A stretch of DNA of 64,000 nucleotides from Ancistrus triradiatus (Eukaryota; Chordata; Actinopteri; Siluriformes; Loricariidae). The notes beneath the pieces are model-generated. The model ran no database searches and was not told where the DNA came from. It was given only the letters and a program-made list of their open reading frames with translations. Each line of letters begins with the position of its first letter. Position 1 is the stretch's first letter. The position numbers were made by a program, and so were the translations under genes. Shown here one piece after another: positions 1-10,288 of this stretch. The DNA lies in the NCBI GenBank assembly GCA_025084515.1, contig JAJAGP010000373.1, forward strand, positions 124,001 to 188,000. Direction: 5' to 3'.

Positions 1-222
1 CTGGGCCAGGACGGCTTGCCATCATTGACGGAACAATGAATTCTGAATTATATCAGAGAATTCTAAAGGAAAATGTCAGGATATCTGTCCATTAACTGAA
101 TCTCAAGAGAAGGTGGGTTATGCAGCAAGACAACGACCTTAAGCACACAAGTCGTTCTACCAAAGAATGGTTAAAGAAGAATAAAGTTAATGGTTTGGAA
201 CGGCCAAGTCAATGTCCTGAGT
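1..222 (+). mobile_element. Tc1-like transposase fragment (family B)
   Basis: Nearly identical on the opposite strand to 26000-26260. It encodes the middle of a DD34E transposase: a TMNSELYQRIL-like block, then QQDNDLKHTSRSTKEWLKK containing the second catalytic Asp. It breaks off at about 222, where a pogo-like fragment follows. The 5' side is cut by the window edge. Confidence 0.75.
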
Positions 223-453
223 ACAACATGGAAATAGAGCAGCTGCGAGAGAATTCAACATTAACGAATCAATGATACAGAAGTGGAGGAAGAAAGAAGA
301 CCAAACTGAGTTTCCAAGGGAACTTAAGAGTTTTGTTTCATTTAATGCGCCTTATAAATCGGTGCGCTTTATGTATGAAAATAGACCTGTTAGCAGTCGA
401 TCATTGATATTGCGCCTTATAACCCGGTGCGCTTTATAGCCCGAAAAATATGG
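223..453 (+). mobile_element. Pogo/Tigger-like element fragment with right TIR
   Basis: Encodes an N-terminal helix-turn-helix remnant (EFNINESMIQKWRKKE-like, read across a small gap). It ends in a terminal repeat GCGCTTTATAGCCCGAAAA that matches the TIR of the 22026-22585 element. It is truncated on the left against the Tc1 fragment. Confidence 0.6.
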
Positions 454-1391
454 TAATGTTTATTTAAAATTAAATGAAGGTGACCAGAAAAAAACTTAAT
501 ACTGTCTACAAAGAAATAAAAATCAAAGTAATTTATTTTCCCAATCTACATATCGTCCCAACTTTTTTGGATTTGGGGTTGTATCATACAACACCGCAGA
601 CATATGCTTTACTCAAGCATACAAGTCACACATCAGGACAAAACAACTTGGTGATCACACACACACAAGCACCAGTAATATCTTTGTATACTGGGCAACA
701 TAAGTGCAACCATGCAGTTTAGAAGTGGGTTGAGTTAGTCCAATGCACATGGAGTCAGTAATGAGTTGTATGAGGGCAGGTATCACTACCTTTGTCAGAG
801 GGGAAAACACAGGAAAAAGAGCCACTGGGGGAAAGGAGGGTGCTGTCCTGGGACAGGATGCTGAACGCAGAGAGTAATGGGATCTGGCCAAAAGAGCAGT
901 AGTGTTGACGGGGAATACGGGGAATTATGGAATCTTTCAGGCCAACTGAAACTTGGGGGCAGGTAGAGTAACAGATAACATTTTGAGCATCCGAATGCAA
1001 TTGTTACCACATTTTATAAAATATGCACCCAAACTTGACAATGGACACCCCAGTCAGTTCACATTTTTGTCCGATTTTGCTTTTCCCATTGAGCTATGAC
1101 AGAGAAATAACGTTTTCCTCTGCCATAGCAAACAATTACTGCCTGTTGACTGTCAGTCGCTGGACGTTATATAAATGGGGTTTCACATTCTCTGTGGAAC
1201 AATACAGTATGGGGATCTGCAGTGGTATTAAAATGTGTGCTTACTAGACTTCTTGGATGACTTTGTATGGATGGCAATAACTCACAGAATGGAAACGATA
1301 TGAGTAAATGGTACACCAATACGTGATTAATAACACTGGCACATAGCAGAATACACATGAGACCTCATCCAAATATAATCCTAGCTCTCAC
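454..1391. other. LYST intron sequence without recognised feature
   Basis: AT-rich non-coding sequence downstream (in gene orientation) of the last visible LYST exon. I searched it for the next LYST exon and found no matching segment on either strand. Confidence 0.5.
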
Positions 1392-1544
1392 CTGTAATGC
1401 TTTTGCGTTTCTGATTAAGAGTGTGATGCAACAAGGCAGGAACCTGGGTGGAGGTGCTCATCTTTTGAGGATCCTGATTGGCTGTTGTCTTAATGAAGTC
1501 AATGGCTGACTGGAGAACACGTAATTGCAAGCCCATTGCCATTT
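1392..1544 (-). CDS. lyst: LYST exon (LQLRVLQSAIDFIKTTANQ)
   Basis: This exon has 153 nt, entering in phase 1 and leaving in phase 1. It carries MAMGLQLRVLQSAIDFIKTT, then a variable linker ending LNQKRKSIT. The acceptor is GACCATTAG and the donor ACAG/GTGAGA. It is the most downstream LYST exon visible. The next exon, leading to the PH-BEACH part, was not found in 1-1391. Confidence 0.91.
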
Positions 1545-1646
1545 CTAATGGTCAGATAAAAGGTATTCCCATGCTTTAATGACATACATCTTACATGTAG
1601 GAGTTACTTATTTACAAAAATGAGCATGAATGTCTGAGTTGCTCAC

Positions 1647-1813
1647 CCTGAGTGCGGTGTACTTTGCTGCCCTGCATAAAACCCAGCAAGGTGATAAGGT
1701 CCTCAATGATCCGGAAGTACTGAGAGCCAGAAGAGCTGCAAGCGTGGATGGTCACTGCAACCAGCAGCCGCTGTATGTCACACACTACAAGTTTGTAGTC
1801 ATTCGGGGCAATC
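1647..1813 (-). CDS. lyst: LYST exon (VTIHACSSSGSQYF)
   Basis: This exon has 167 nt, entering in phase 2 and leaving in phase 1. It carries AVTIHACSSSGSQYFRIIED and LITLLGFMQGSKVHRTQ, almost identical to mammals. The acceptor is TTTTTTAAAG and the donor CAGG/GTGAGC. Confidence 0.93.
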
Positions 1814-2093
1814 CTTTAAAAAATATTAACATTGACATTCCATTTACTAGGTTCCTCTCCCATTTTGCATAACTTAAATAAAAAGGCATGACAGACAATG
1901 ACATGAACTCTGAGAAGTTAGGCATTAAGTACATTAATTGCTGACCAGTATTTATTCTTTAAGGCTATATAGAGTGGATATAATAACTATACTGTGCATG
2001 AGATTACACTGCACTTTTACATAAAATATCAGAGCATATGTAGCACTTTGCCCTCCAAAGTTAAAGATAGAAAGTACGAGAACTTATCAATAC

Positions 2094-2324
2094 CAATTTT
2101 CCAGACCGTTGAGTGTGGATAGTGTGTTGGTGAGTACATAGAGCAAGCCATGGTCGAGCAGAATATCAGCCAGTTTTGGGCAAGCATTCAGCAGCTGAAG
2201 CAGCACACACAAGGCATTGTGGACCAGCGAGTTCTCATACAAAGTGTTCTCCAACAACCCTAGGATGGGCACCACAGATCGCGTCCTAAAAGGAGAGATG
2301 CTCTCCATGTCCTCTAGATCAAGA
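2094..2324 (-). CDS. lyst: LYST exon (VVPILGLLENTLYEN)
   Basis: This exon has 231 nt, entering in phase 2 and leaving in phase 2. It carries DLEDMESISPF, VVPILGLLENTLYENSLVHN and ADILLDHGLLYVLTNTLS, typical LYST helical sequence. The acceptor is CTCCCTTGTAG and the donor AATTG/GTATTG. Confidence 0.93.
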
Positions 2325-2484
2325 CTACAAGGGAGAAGAGGATGTAAAAATTTTCTTAATTTTATAAACAAACAGCTTACCAGTGTTTTCTTAGAAAGTA
2401 AATACTGAAAACAGAGTTGGCTTAAAACACATCTCGTGTGATGTGAATATTTTATTCTGTGGACAGTGATGGTAAAATACTCAC

Positions 2485-2654
2485 TCCTCCTCTAAACTCA
2501 CAGGTCGACCAAACAGCATCTCCAGAAAACACTCCAACACACCCTGTGAGCCCTGGTGCAGATAGAGTTGGTTGGCCAGGAGTGAAAATCCATGGTTCCT
2601 TAGAAACCTGTCCTTCTGTTCCTTCTGGGCTCTGCTAAAGTACGCGTCCAGGAG
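2485..2654 (-). CDS. lyst: LYST exon (LLDAYFSRAQKEQKDRF)
   Basis: This exon has 170 nt, entering in phase 0 and leaving in phase 2. It carries LLDAYFSRAQKEQKDRFLRN, GFSLLANQLYLHQGSQG and LECFLEMLFGRPV. The acceptor lies in an AT-rich run (ATATATAG). The donor is GAGGA/GTGAGT. Confidence 0.93.
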
Positions 2655-2802
2655 CTATATATACACATATATGTGCATGTATAGGGATATACCAGACATC
2701 ATTAGTGTCAACATAAAACGTATATAAATATTTACAGTCTACATTTGAATTGCATCTGTTGTACTGCACCCTAAAATGTAAAATAAATATATGTTGCATG
2801 GG

Positions 2803-2965
2803 GTGGGTGGCATGGCCGCCTCACAGCTCTGGAGATCTCTGGTTCGATACTGACCCTGGAATTGAATTAGATTGGTTGGTCACTCTAAATTGGCATATGA
2901 GTAGTGTGCTGACATAAATGTGTCTTTCGTGAATATAGCCATTGATGCAACATTAAATAAAACTA
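2803..2965 (+). repeat. SINE-like dispersed repeat
   Basis: Contains the fish repeat signature GGCATGGCCGCCTCACAGC, then a tRNA B-box-like GGTTCGATAC, and a tail that decays to ACTAATAAATA. The same family recurs at 3447, 13347, 16895 and 49075. The left end is eroded. Confidence 0.6.
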
Positions 2966-3446
2966 ATAAATACAGTATTAAACATCAACTACAGGTATAC
3001 ACCACTTAACGTCCATCAGCTCAACGTCCATTCCCGTGTGTGCTCAACTGCCAGTTAGCTGACATTTGTAGACTGTTCTTGAGACAGTTCTAACTCAGTT
3101 GATGTGTTCAGACACTTTATAAGTTGCTCGTGTTTGGGTGTATGATTTTCCATTACTTACTGCAAAAAGCTATAGACGACACTCGTAAGTCTCCTGTGCA
3201 TGTCCAGTTGTAATAAAAATTTAAAATACCCTTTATATTTACATTACAATAGCCTACAAAGCCTATGTAACTATGGTAACATCTAGTATGCTGTTAGAAG
3301 TTTATCCAAATAGATTGATTTCTGTAATAAAAGCAAAAGGTGGCTCCACCAAGCATTAAATCAGGGGACTGATCTTTTCACAACCCTGTTATTGCAAATT
3401 TCATGTTTTATGGCTGGCATGTTTGTCTTCTTACTTTAAAGGAGTT

Positions 3447-3745
3447 TTTTTTGTTTATTTAACATCACATCAGCATCAATGGCTGTCCATGACAGGATGA
3501 AGGATACATCGATACTAGTCAGATGCATTCACACTGGGCCAATTTATAGCATCAAATTAACCTAATGTACATCATTGGAATGTGGGAGGAAAAGAGAGTA
3601 GCTGAAGTAAACCCACATGGACACAGATTAGGACTTGCAAACTGCATACAGGTGAGTCCAAGCTCAGAATCGAACAGGGATCTCTGGAGCTGTGAGGCAA
3701 TCATGCTAACCACTTATCAACCACTTGCCAACGTGATACCCTCTT
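3447..3745 (-). repeat. SINE-like dispersed repeat
   Basis: A longer inverted copy of the same family. Read on the minus strand it has the head with tRNA-like boxes near 3700 and the tail AACATCACATCAGCATCAAT near 3460. It also contains the CCTCCCACATTCCAATGATG segment seen at 49240. Confidence 0.6.
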
Positions 3746-3797
3746 GAACACTAAGGTAAAATGTGGAAATAAAGCTGGAAAATATATAGTCATTTTA

Positions 3798-5387
3798 CAG
3801 TGGGGCAAAATAGTATTTGGTCAGCCATTGATTGTGCAAGTTCTCCTACTTCGAAAGATGAGAGAGGTCTGTCATTTTCATCACAGGTAAACTTCAACTA
3901 TGAGAGACAAAGCGAGGAAAAACAAAACCCAAAAAATCACATTGTAGGATTTTTAAAGAATTTAATTGTAAATCATGGTGGAAAATAAGTATTTGGTCAC
4001 ACACAAACAAGCAAGATTTCTGGATCTCACTGACCTGTAACAACTTCTTTAAGAAGCTCATCTGTCCTCCACTTGTTAACTGTATTAATGGCACCTGTTT
4101 GACCTCGTTGTCTGTATAAAAAACACCTGTCCACAGCCTCAAACAGTCAAGACTCCAAGCTCAACCATGGCCAAGACCAAAGAGCTGTCGAAGGACACCA
4201 GGAAGAAAACTGTAGACCTGCACCAGGCTGGAAAGTGTGAATCTACAATAGGCAACCAGGTTGGTGTGAATAAATCAACAGTGGGAGCAATTGTAAGAAA
4301 ATGGAAGACATACAAGACTACTGATAATCTCCCTCAATCTGGGGCCCCACACAAGATCTCATCCCGTGGGGTCAAAATGATCATGAGAACGGTGAGCAAA
4401 AATCCCAGAACTACATGGAGGGACCTGATGAATGACCTGCAGAGAGCTGGGACCAAAGTAACAAAGGCTACCATCAGTAACACACTACGCAGAGAGGGAC
4501 TCAGATCCTGCAGTTCCATGAGTGTCCCCCTGCTTAAGACAGTACATGTCCAGGCTCGTCTGAAGTTTGCCAGAGAACATATGGATGATCCAGAAGAGAA
4601 TTGGGAGAATATCATGTGGTCAAATGAAACCAAAACAGAGCTTTTTGGTAAAAACTCAAGTCGTCGTGTTTGGAGGAAAAAGGATGCTGAGTCGCATCCC
4701 AAGAACACCATACCTACTGTGAAGCACGAGGGTGGAAACATCATGCTTTGGGGTTGTTTTTCTGCAAAAGGGACAGGACAACTGATCCGTGTTAAGGGAA
4801 GAATGAATGGGGCCATGTATCAGGAGATTTTAAGCCAAAACCTTCTTCCATCAGTGAGAGCATGAAGATGGAACATGGCTGGGTCTTTCAGCATGACAAT
4901 GATCCCAAACACACCGCTCGGGCAACAGAGTGGCTCCATAAAAAGCATTTCAAGGTCCTGGAGTGACCTAGCCAGTCTCCAGTCTACAACCCCATAGAAA
5001 ATTTGTAGAGGGTGTTGAAAGTCTGTGTTGTCCCCAGACAGCCCCAAAACGTCACTGCTCTAGAGGAGATCTGCATGAAGGAATGGGCCAAAATACCAGC
5101 TACAGTGTTCGCCAACCTGGTGAAGACTTACAGGAAACATTTGACCTCTGTCATTGCCGACAAAGGTTACAAAGTATTGAGTTGAACAAAATTTATTGAC
5201 CAAATACTTATTTTCCACCATGACTTACAATTAAATCCTTTAAAAATTCTACAATGTGATTTCCTGTTTTTTTTTCTCATTTTGTCTCTCATAGTGCACC
5301 TATGATGAAAATTACAGACCTCTCTTAACTTTCTAAGGAGGAGAAGTTGCACAATCAGTGGCCAACTAAATTCTTTTTGCCCCACTG
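3798..5387 (+). mobile_element. Tc1-A transposon, near full length copy
   Basis: A 1,590-bp Tc1/mariner element. It starts CAGTGGGGCAAAATAGTATT after a TA and ends TTTTTGCCCCACTG. Long inverted repeats of roughly 200 bp flank one transposase remnant. It sits in the LYST intron between exons 2485-2654 and 5606-5786, opposite in orientation to the gene. It is the best full-length reference for Tc1-A in this window. Confidence 0.92.
4167..5183 (+). pseudogene. Tc1-A transposase, broken
   Basis: DD34E transposase remnant of about 340 codons. It begins MAKTKELSKDTRKK (helix-turn-helix), continues with a second DNA-binding segment and a GAPHKISSRGVK linker, and then the catalytic core. The open frame stops at 4863 after 232 codons, where one base is missing relative to other copies. 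Beyond that, HDNDPKHTA and NPIENL (second Asp and Glu) remain, followed by in-frame stops. The first catalytic Asp (WSDETK elsewhere) is Asn here. The transposase is inactive. Confidence 0.9.
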
Positions 5388-5605
5388 TTTATTAACTATA
5401 AGGATAATATATTTCATGGGTTTAATTTCAGATTGTAAGACAAAAAAGTGATTATTTTAAAGGGGTATGACGATATGCACTGTAACAACTGTAAATATGA
5501 GATATTCACTGTACAAATCATTGCAGGAACGAAACAGTTTCTAATATAGTACAAATATGAAACAGTGATTACAAAGAGAAAAAAAATTACATAGTAGTGG
5601 AGCAC

Positions 5606-5786
5606 CTTTACGACCCCTTGTTGAATAAGAGGGGACGAGTGATTGACAAGGACAACTAAGGCTTCTGGTTGGATCAATTTGTCCATCACCTCCTCCAGCA
5701 TGAGGTCTGGCATCAGCAATAGGACACCTCTGATTAGCTCATAAAGCCCATAACAGATTTGAACCAAGCAGTCCTCCGAGTCAGTC
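5606..5786 (-). CDS. lyst: LYST exon (EDCLVQICYGLYELI)
   Basis: This exon has 181 nt, entering in phase 2 and leaving in phase 0. It carries DSEDCLVQICYGLYELIRGV and LIQPEALVVLVNHSSPLIQ. The acceptor is TTATCCAG. I place the donor at GTAAAG/GTGCTC (5605) because the next exon then continues the family sequence QQGVVK-LLDAYF exactly. A stronger-looking GTAATT 15 nt further would add five residues (VLHYY) not seen in mammals. Confidence 0.88.
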
Positions 5787-5997
5787 CTGGATAACACACA
5801 AAATATGAAAATATGAAAAATATGAAAGATAGAAATGATTAGGACCAGAATTCTGCAGAGATTAGTACCATCATAAAGGTTCTAAATTAATGTTACGCAT
5901 TTATAACATTATGTACATATGTGCAAGTTATAGCCAATAGATTCAAGTCCATTTAGATTACAAATAATAACTCAGAAAGCTGCATTTCCCTTCTCAT

Positions 5998-6087
5998 TCT
6001 GAGACTGTGGTAATTGTACTGGACTATGGACCAGAAGGTCCAGGCTTCAAATCACACCTTTGTCAACCCACCAGAGCTGCAGCAGCT
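5998..6087 (+). repeat. Left half of a split fish repeat
   Basis: Matches the reverse complement of the 47304-47508 repeat (TACTGGACTATGGACC block). It stops where the 6088-9686 element begins; the other half resumes at 9687. Confidence 0.7.
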
Positions 6088-6202
6088 GAGTGTACAGTTT
6101 ACCCTGACGTTTCACATGCCACTGGCTTTTCCTACATGACAGTGGCACGTGCCACTGCCACAAGCGCCCCCTAGCGGTACATGACAGTTACTGCAGTGGC
6201 TT
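6088..6202 (+). repeat. Left terminal inverted repeat
   Basis: Pairs with 9573-9686. It contains CAGTGGCACGTGCCACTG at 6140-6157 and the nearby block GCGCCCCCTAGCGGTACATG. Confidence 0.85.
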
Positions 6203-7053
6203 CATTGGCATGGCATGGCACGTGACGGTGGGTAACCGCCTCTATGTGTTATGCGACGATCAATATAGTTGCAAGGCTTACATGGCTCGTATGCAGTACA
6301 CTTTTAAAACATATAATTTAAACCACTTAACATACAGACTCCCTTCATGTCTTTTAGATAATTTCAGCAAACTATGGGGTTTATTTTTATATAACTCTAT
6401 GTTTTAGGATCATTTAGAATTAAAAATACAGTTAGATGTCTTCACATAAACCTGAATGGTGAAATAGTGTATTGTAGAACTATGATTTACTGAACTATTT
6501 TGCAAATACTTAGTGTTGTGCATTTGATGTTTATTTTAATTTCCGAATGTTTATAATTATGCTATTCAATAAAGGCTTTGCTTTAAACCATTTCACTCGC
6601 TCTCAGTGATTGTAGCCTATATGTTTAACTTTTATAACTATTGTGCTGCTGCTGTCACTGCTGCAGCTGCTGATTGTTATTATTATATATACACAATATG
6701 GTATGTATGACTATATATAGTGGTTGATTAAATGTTGTTGCATAGCTATAAAAAAAGATGATTTACATTTTTTCATGTATTGAAAGGTTAATCTGAAGCT
6801 ATCTAACGGACTAAGCTCATTTAAAATGAGCACTGAGTTTTCCAGCTTAATAGACATAATATAAGTAAAGAAAAGTACCAGAAAAAGAGTGTTAATTAAA
6901 ATTAAAAATATGTTTCAGTTAAATTCACTATATTAAGAAAAAAAAAAATCACAACTACATACTCATATGACTTGTTTTTACTTTTGCAATAGGAAGAAAT
7001 TAGATGGCAAAATTATGCAAATGGAAAATTTTAACCTTCTGTAAAATAAACAA

Positions 7054-7340
7054 TCAAATTTCTATCAAATCACACCACTATACTTTTTTCAACACTTTCT
7101 CGTGTGCTTGTTCTAATTTTCAAGTGTTTTATCGTAGGAATTTGAAGTAATGGGATGGCAAACATATGTAAAATGTCTTTTCAATTCTATATACCTCACT
7201 TTTTGAAGTTCAATAAAAGAAGCAAATCAAATTGTTATCAAATCACTCTACTATATTCTTGAATATTACTGATTCTGGTACTCATGATTTCAGACATATT
7301 TACTGTTAGAATTTGGAGTAATGGAATGGTAAAATCCTAT
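7054..7340. repeat. Diverged tandem duplication, about 172 bp period
   Basis: TCAAATTTCTATCAAATCAC at 7054 recurs as TCAAATTGTTATCAAATCAC at 7227. TTTGAAGTAATGGGATGG at 7141 recurs as TTTGGAGTAATGGAATGG at 7312. Both pairs are about 172 bp apart. Function unknown. Confidence 0.6.
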
Positions 7341-7728
7341 TTTATTCTGCAAATTGTCCATAAAATATTATATAAAGTATTATGATTAAAATAGTTTTAG
7401 TATTAAATATTTTCATGCCAGGTAGGCATGTCACACTCAAGGTATGATATCCATAGATTTTTTTATGTAATGAAACAGAATGTTTGTCTGTCATGGAATG
7501 AAAAATACACAGGCCTTTGTTGTTTTATACCACTTAGAAAATGTCATCATAAATGCATGTATAATGAGGAGTTTTAATTTATAATACCTATTTATGAATC
7601 CTCTTGAATGTTTTGTAATCTGTACCTAACAATCAGTATTATCAACTTGGTATGAAAAACTTATTTTCATGTTATTTTTTGCTAGTAAGCAAAGCTTTTC
7701 TAGTATTACAATTAAATGATAGATATAC

Positions 7729-7882
7729 AGCTCACTTTACCCAGCTGTCACCAAAACAGACTGGGTACAGTGTGGTGATTGTAAGGGCTGGCTCCACACT
7801 GATTGTGCAGGGGTTCATGAAGATGTACGGAAAGTGCATTTTAATTGTGGATGCAGAATTCCTCGTCCTTTCACCTTTGACA
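7729..7882 (+). pseudogene. PHD-finger-like exon remnant
   Basis: Read from 7729, the frame gives TDWVQCGDCKGWLHTDCAGV followed by FNCGC, and ends at a GACAG/GTATGA splice-like donor. W-V-Q-C-x2-C-x2-W-x-H-x2-C-A-G-V is the second half of a PHD zinc finger. The first two cysteine pairs are not visible upstream. It lies inside the 6088-9686 element. Its phase does not join cleanly to the 8093 exon, so an exon is missing or the gene is decayed. Confidence 0.5.
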
Positions 7883-8092
7883 GGTATGAAACTATATTCA
7901 CTTCTTATCTAGATAACTAAACCACACCATACATACACAAGCCAGTAGAATATGCAATATTACTTATTTATTGCTTTCCCCAAGAACTCGAGCAATTCTC
8001 TAGCAACATGGTGTAGATGGACTCATAGAAGATGCAGAGATCTTCGGTTTATGAAGAATAAGTGAACTTATCTGGATTTCTTTACCTCATAG

Positions 8093-8221
8093 GCTTTGTA
8101 TGATGCTTTGATTTCTGGACAAAAGAGATCAAGCAGAATGCATCTCTGGCAGCATCCTGAGACCTCCCCAACACTCAGAAAACTTTTAAAACCAAAGAGG
8201 ACCCACTTCAGTGAAGAAAAC
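8093..8221 (+). pseudogene. Exon-like segment in TIR element
   Basis: 43 open codons between acceptor TTTACCTCATAG and donor GAAAAC/GTAAAT, reading ALYDALISGQKRSSRMHLWQ and later KLLKPKRTHFSEEN. It is basic. It joins in phase 0 to 8576-8668. I do not recognise the family. Confidence 0.45.
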
Positions 8222-8575
8222 GTAAATATAATTTTTTAATGAATTAAATCATCTTTATTAAACAAGTTAACAGAATGTAAAATGAATGTAAGATCAGAAT
8301 GTAATACTGTAAGTTCAATTATTATATCAGTTTTAACATAGACTTGTTGTTTATTTATTAAACTTAAAACAACAAATCTCTTCTACACTGAGTATTTACC
8401 TCACTTGTACTTTGTAGAAATTGAATTATAGACTGTAGTTGTTGGACAGTTGATCAGCCACCATAACATACAACAACTGACCAGATATTGTTTGGGTGGT
8501 GGAAAATTCTTAGCACAGCAGTGACTCCCAAAAGTTATTGCAAAAGTTAATTAACATTACGTTTTCCTGTTTAAG

Positions 8576-8668
8576 ACACTTTCATTGATTGACAAAATAA
8601 AAAATGCTCTGGGCCTGGGTAATGAGTGTCAAGACCTGGATCTGGTGTCTGATGTCCTGCTTCCAGAG
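8576..8668 (+). pseudogene. Exon-like segment in TIR element
   Basis: 31 open codons between acceptor TTTTCCTGTTTAAG and donor CCAGAG/GTAAGC, including LIDKIKNALGLGNECQDLDL and ending VLLPE. Both splice sites are strong. It joins in frame to 8741-8794. Confidence 0.48.
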
Positions 8669-8740
8669 GTAAGCACATTATTAACACATGCATAAAATTT
8701 ATGAAGCTGTACTGTTTCTGATGTCATATTATCTTTTAAG

Positions 8741-8794
8741 GTCACTATCACAATAATCTCAGGACACGAGGGACTCTGCCGATATGCAGCCTAA
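8741..8794 (+). pseudogene. Terminal exon-like segment in TIR element
   Basis: Acceptor TTATCTTTTAAG followed by VTIIS-type codons (VTITIISGHEGLCRYAA) and a TAA stop at 8792. An AATAAA lies at about 8915. Together with the two preceding segments it forms a coherent C-terminal reading frame. Confidence 0.42.
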
Positions 8795-9572
8795 ATATCG
8801 CTGTCCACTGGAGACTGTTGTTTTATTTAATTATTTAATTGTACTTATTTATATTTTGGCTATTATATTTTTTCATATAATTTTTTAAAATAATTTTTCT
8901 ATTTGATATTTGCTAATAAAAAAAGTTCTTTGTGAAAACGATAAATTGCATGTTTCTCTGGTAGAAATCACCACCAACAACATCAGAAAATATTCACACA
9001 TATTTGAAAGTGCAGCTACAGTCTTGTGGAAATCATGTAATATACTGTTTTATGCTAGTTATTGAGCCACTACAAGCAGTGGTGGTTCTAGGTTGTGGTG
9101 CTCTGGGCAAACCCACCCTTCAACCCTTTAGGAAGACAAAAAAGGGCCACAGTTTACACAATGTAATTTTAAATCAATTACATTGTGTAAATAAATATGT
9201 ATATAAATAAATTAGAAAAATTCAAATAAATGCAAATGCAAAACCAAGACCACACTAATAAAGACTTTTAAATTATTAAACTACTGCAATAAAATGAACA
9301 AACACAAAATAATTGTGAGTGAGTTTGTGTAGCTGTGAAAAAAGTAAAATGAAATTTCAAAACAAACCATGTTCTGCAAGATGCCTAAAAAGGCTGGCCA
9401 GGTCTAAATAATGGTCGGTATTTCTGGACATGAATGCTATACGTAACTTTAACACGTTACACTATATTAGATTCTGCCTGCGCACTTTCATGTAGTCAGT
9501 GGGACTGTAATGAGTGTCATGTGACACTGGGGGCGCTAGTGACACTGTTACTTTGCCACTGTCATGCAAGCC

Positions 9573-9686
9573 AAGCCACTGCAGTAACTGTCATGCACCG
9601 CTAGGAGGCGCTTGTGGCAGTGGCACGTGCCACTGTCATGTAGGAAAAGCCAGTGGCATGTGAAACGTCACGGTACAGTACACTCC
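9573..9686 (-). repeat. Right terminal inverted repeat
   Basis: Reverse complement of 6088-6202, with the palindrome at 9618-9635. Inside it, further CACTGTCATG/CATGACAGTG words recur between 9500 and 9570. Confidence 0.85.
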
Positions 9687-9800
9687 TCGGCTTTAACCCC
9701 CTCTCCACTGCTGGGTCTTTGAGCAAAGCCCTTAACCTACACTTGCTTGGCTTGTATGGTCGTAGAAGTTGTAAGTCGCTCTGGAGAACAGCGTCTCCGA
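9687..9800 (+). repeat. Right half of a split fish repeat
   Basis: Continues the repeat begun at 5998-6087. CACTGCTGGGTCTTTGAGCA, GTAAGTCGCTCTGGA and AAATGCTGT follow in the same order as in the reverse complement of 47304-47508. Confidence 0.7.
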
Positions 9801-10288
9801 AATGCTGTGACCTAAATTCTGACCTTCTAATCTATGTAGCGCGTTTGCATTGGAATTGACGGCATGTGAAGGCATGTGGCATCGAAAGGAATGCTCAAAG
9901 AAGGGTTGGAATAATTTGAAAGTAGACTTTACAATGTCTTTAAAAAGCAATATGCAACTTAAATTGTTAGTGTCAGTGTCAATGTCAGCAGGAGACTTTT
10001 TGTCTGACTCTAAATACTTATCCTTACATAAACCTAAAAATTTGTTCTGTAGACCCACACAATTCCTTAAAAATAAACTAAATAAAATTCACATCTGAAT
10101 GTTATTTACATCTGAATTTTATTTAGTTTAGTTTAATTTTATTTCTTTTGAAATGTGTAAAATACAGTGGGATTTAGATTTAGGTATTAGAATGGATGTA
10201 GAAATAAATCAGAAGACTGTTGTGATATTGAGCTCATGCAGTGGGCTCATCATGGCTGTATTCCTACAACTATTAAACTGAAATTCAC

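Larger units (their letters stand above)
6088..9686. mobile_element. 3.6 kb DNA element with long palindromic TIRs
   Basis: About 115 bp at 6088-6202 is almost exactly the reverse complement of 9573-9686, beginning GAGTGTAC then GACGTTTCACATGCCACTGG. Each repeat carries the perfect palindrome CAGTGGCACGTGCCACTG. The block splits an older repeat into halves 5998-6087 and 9687-9800, which supports insertion as a unit. The interior is AT-rich and holds exon-like segments (7729-8794). I do not recognise the superfamily. No clear target duplication was found because the ends are degraded. Confidence 0.72.

Noticed and set aside
474..1250. Open frames of 63-82 codons near the left edge, tested as the next LYST exon
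   Set aside because: None matches the LYST sequence expected after KRKSI, and no acceptor fits phase 1.
2994..3300. Possible MITE beginning TACAGGTATACACCACTTAACG
   Set aside because: The left end resembles a Tigger-type terminus but I could not find the matching inverted right end.
4334..4816. 160-codon open frame on the minus strand
   Set aside because: It is the antisense shadow of the Tc1-A transposase on the plus strand; similar shadows occur at 19211-19774, 34000-34424, 36190-36480 and 38384-38857.
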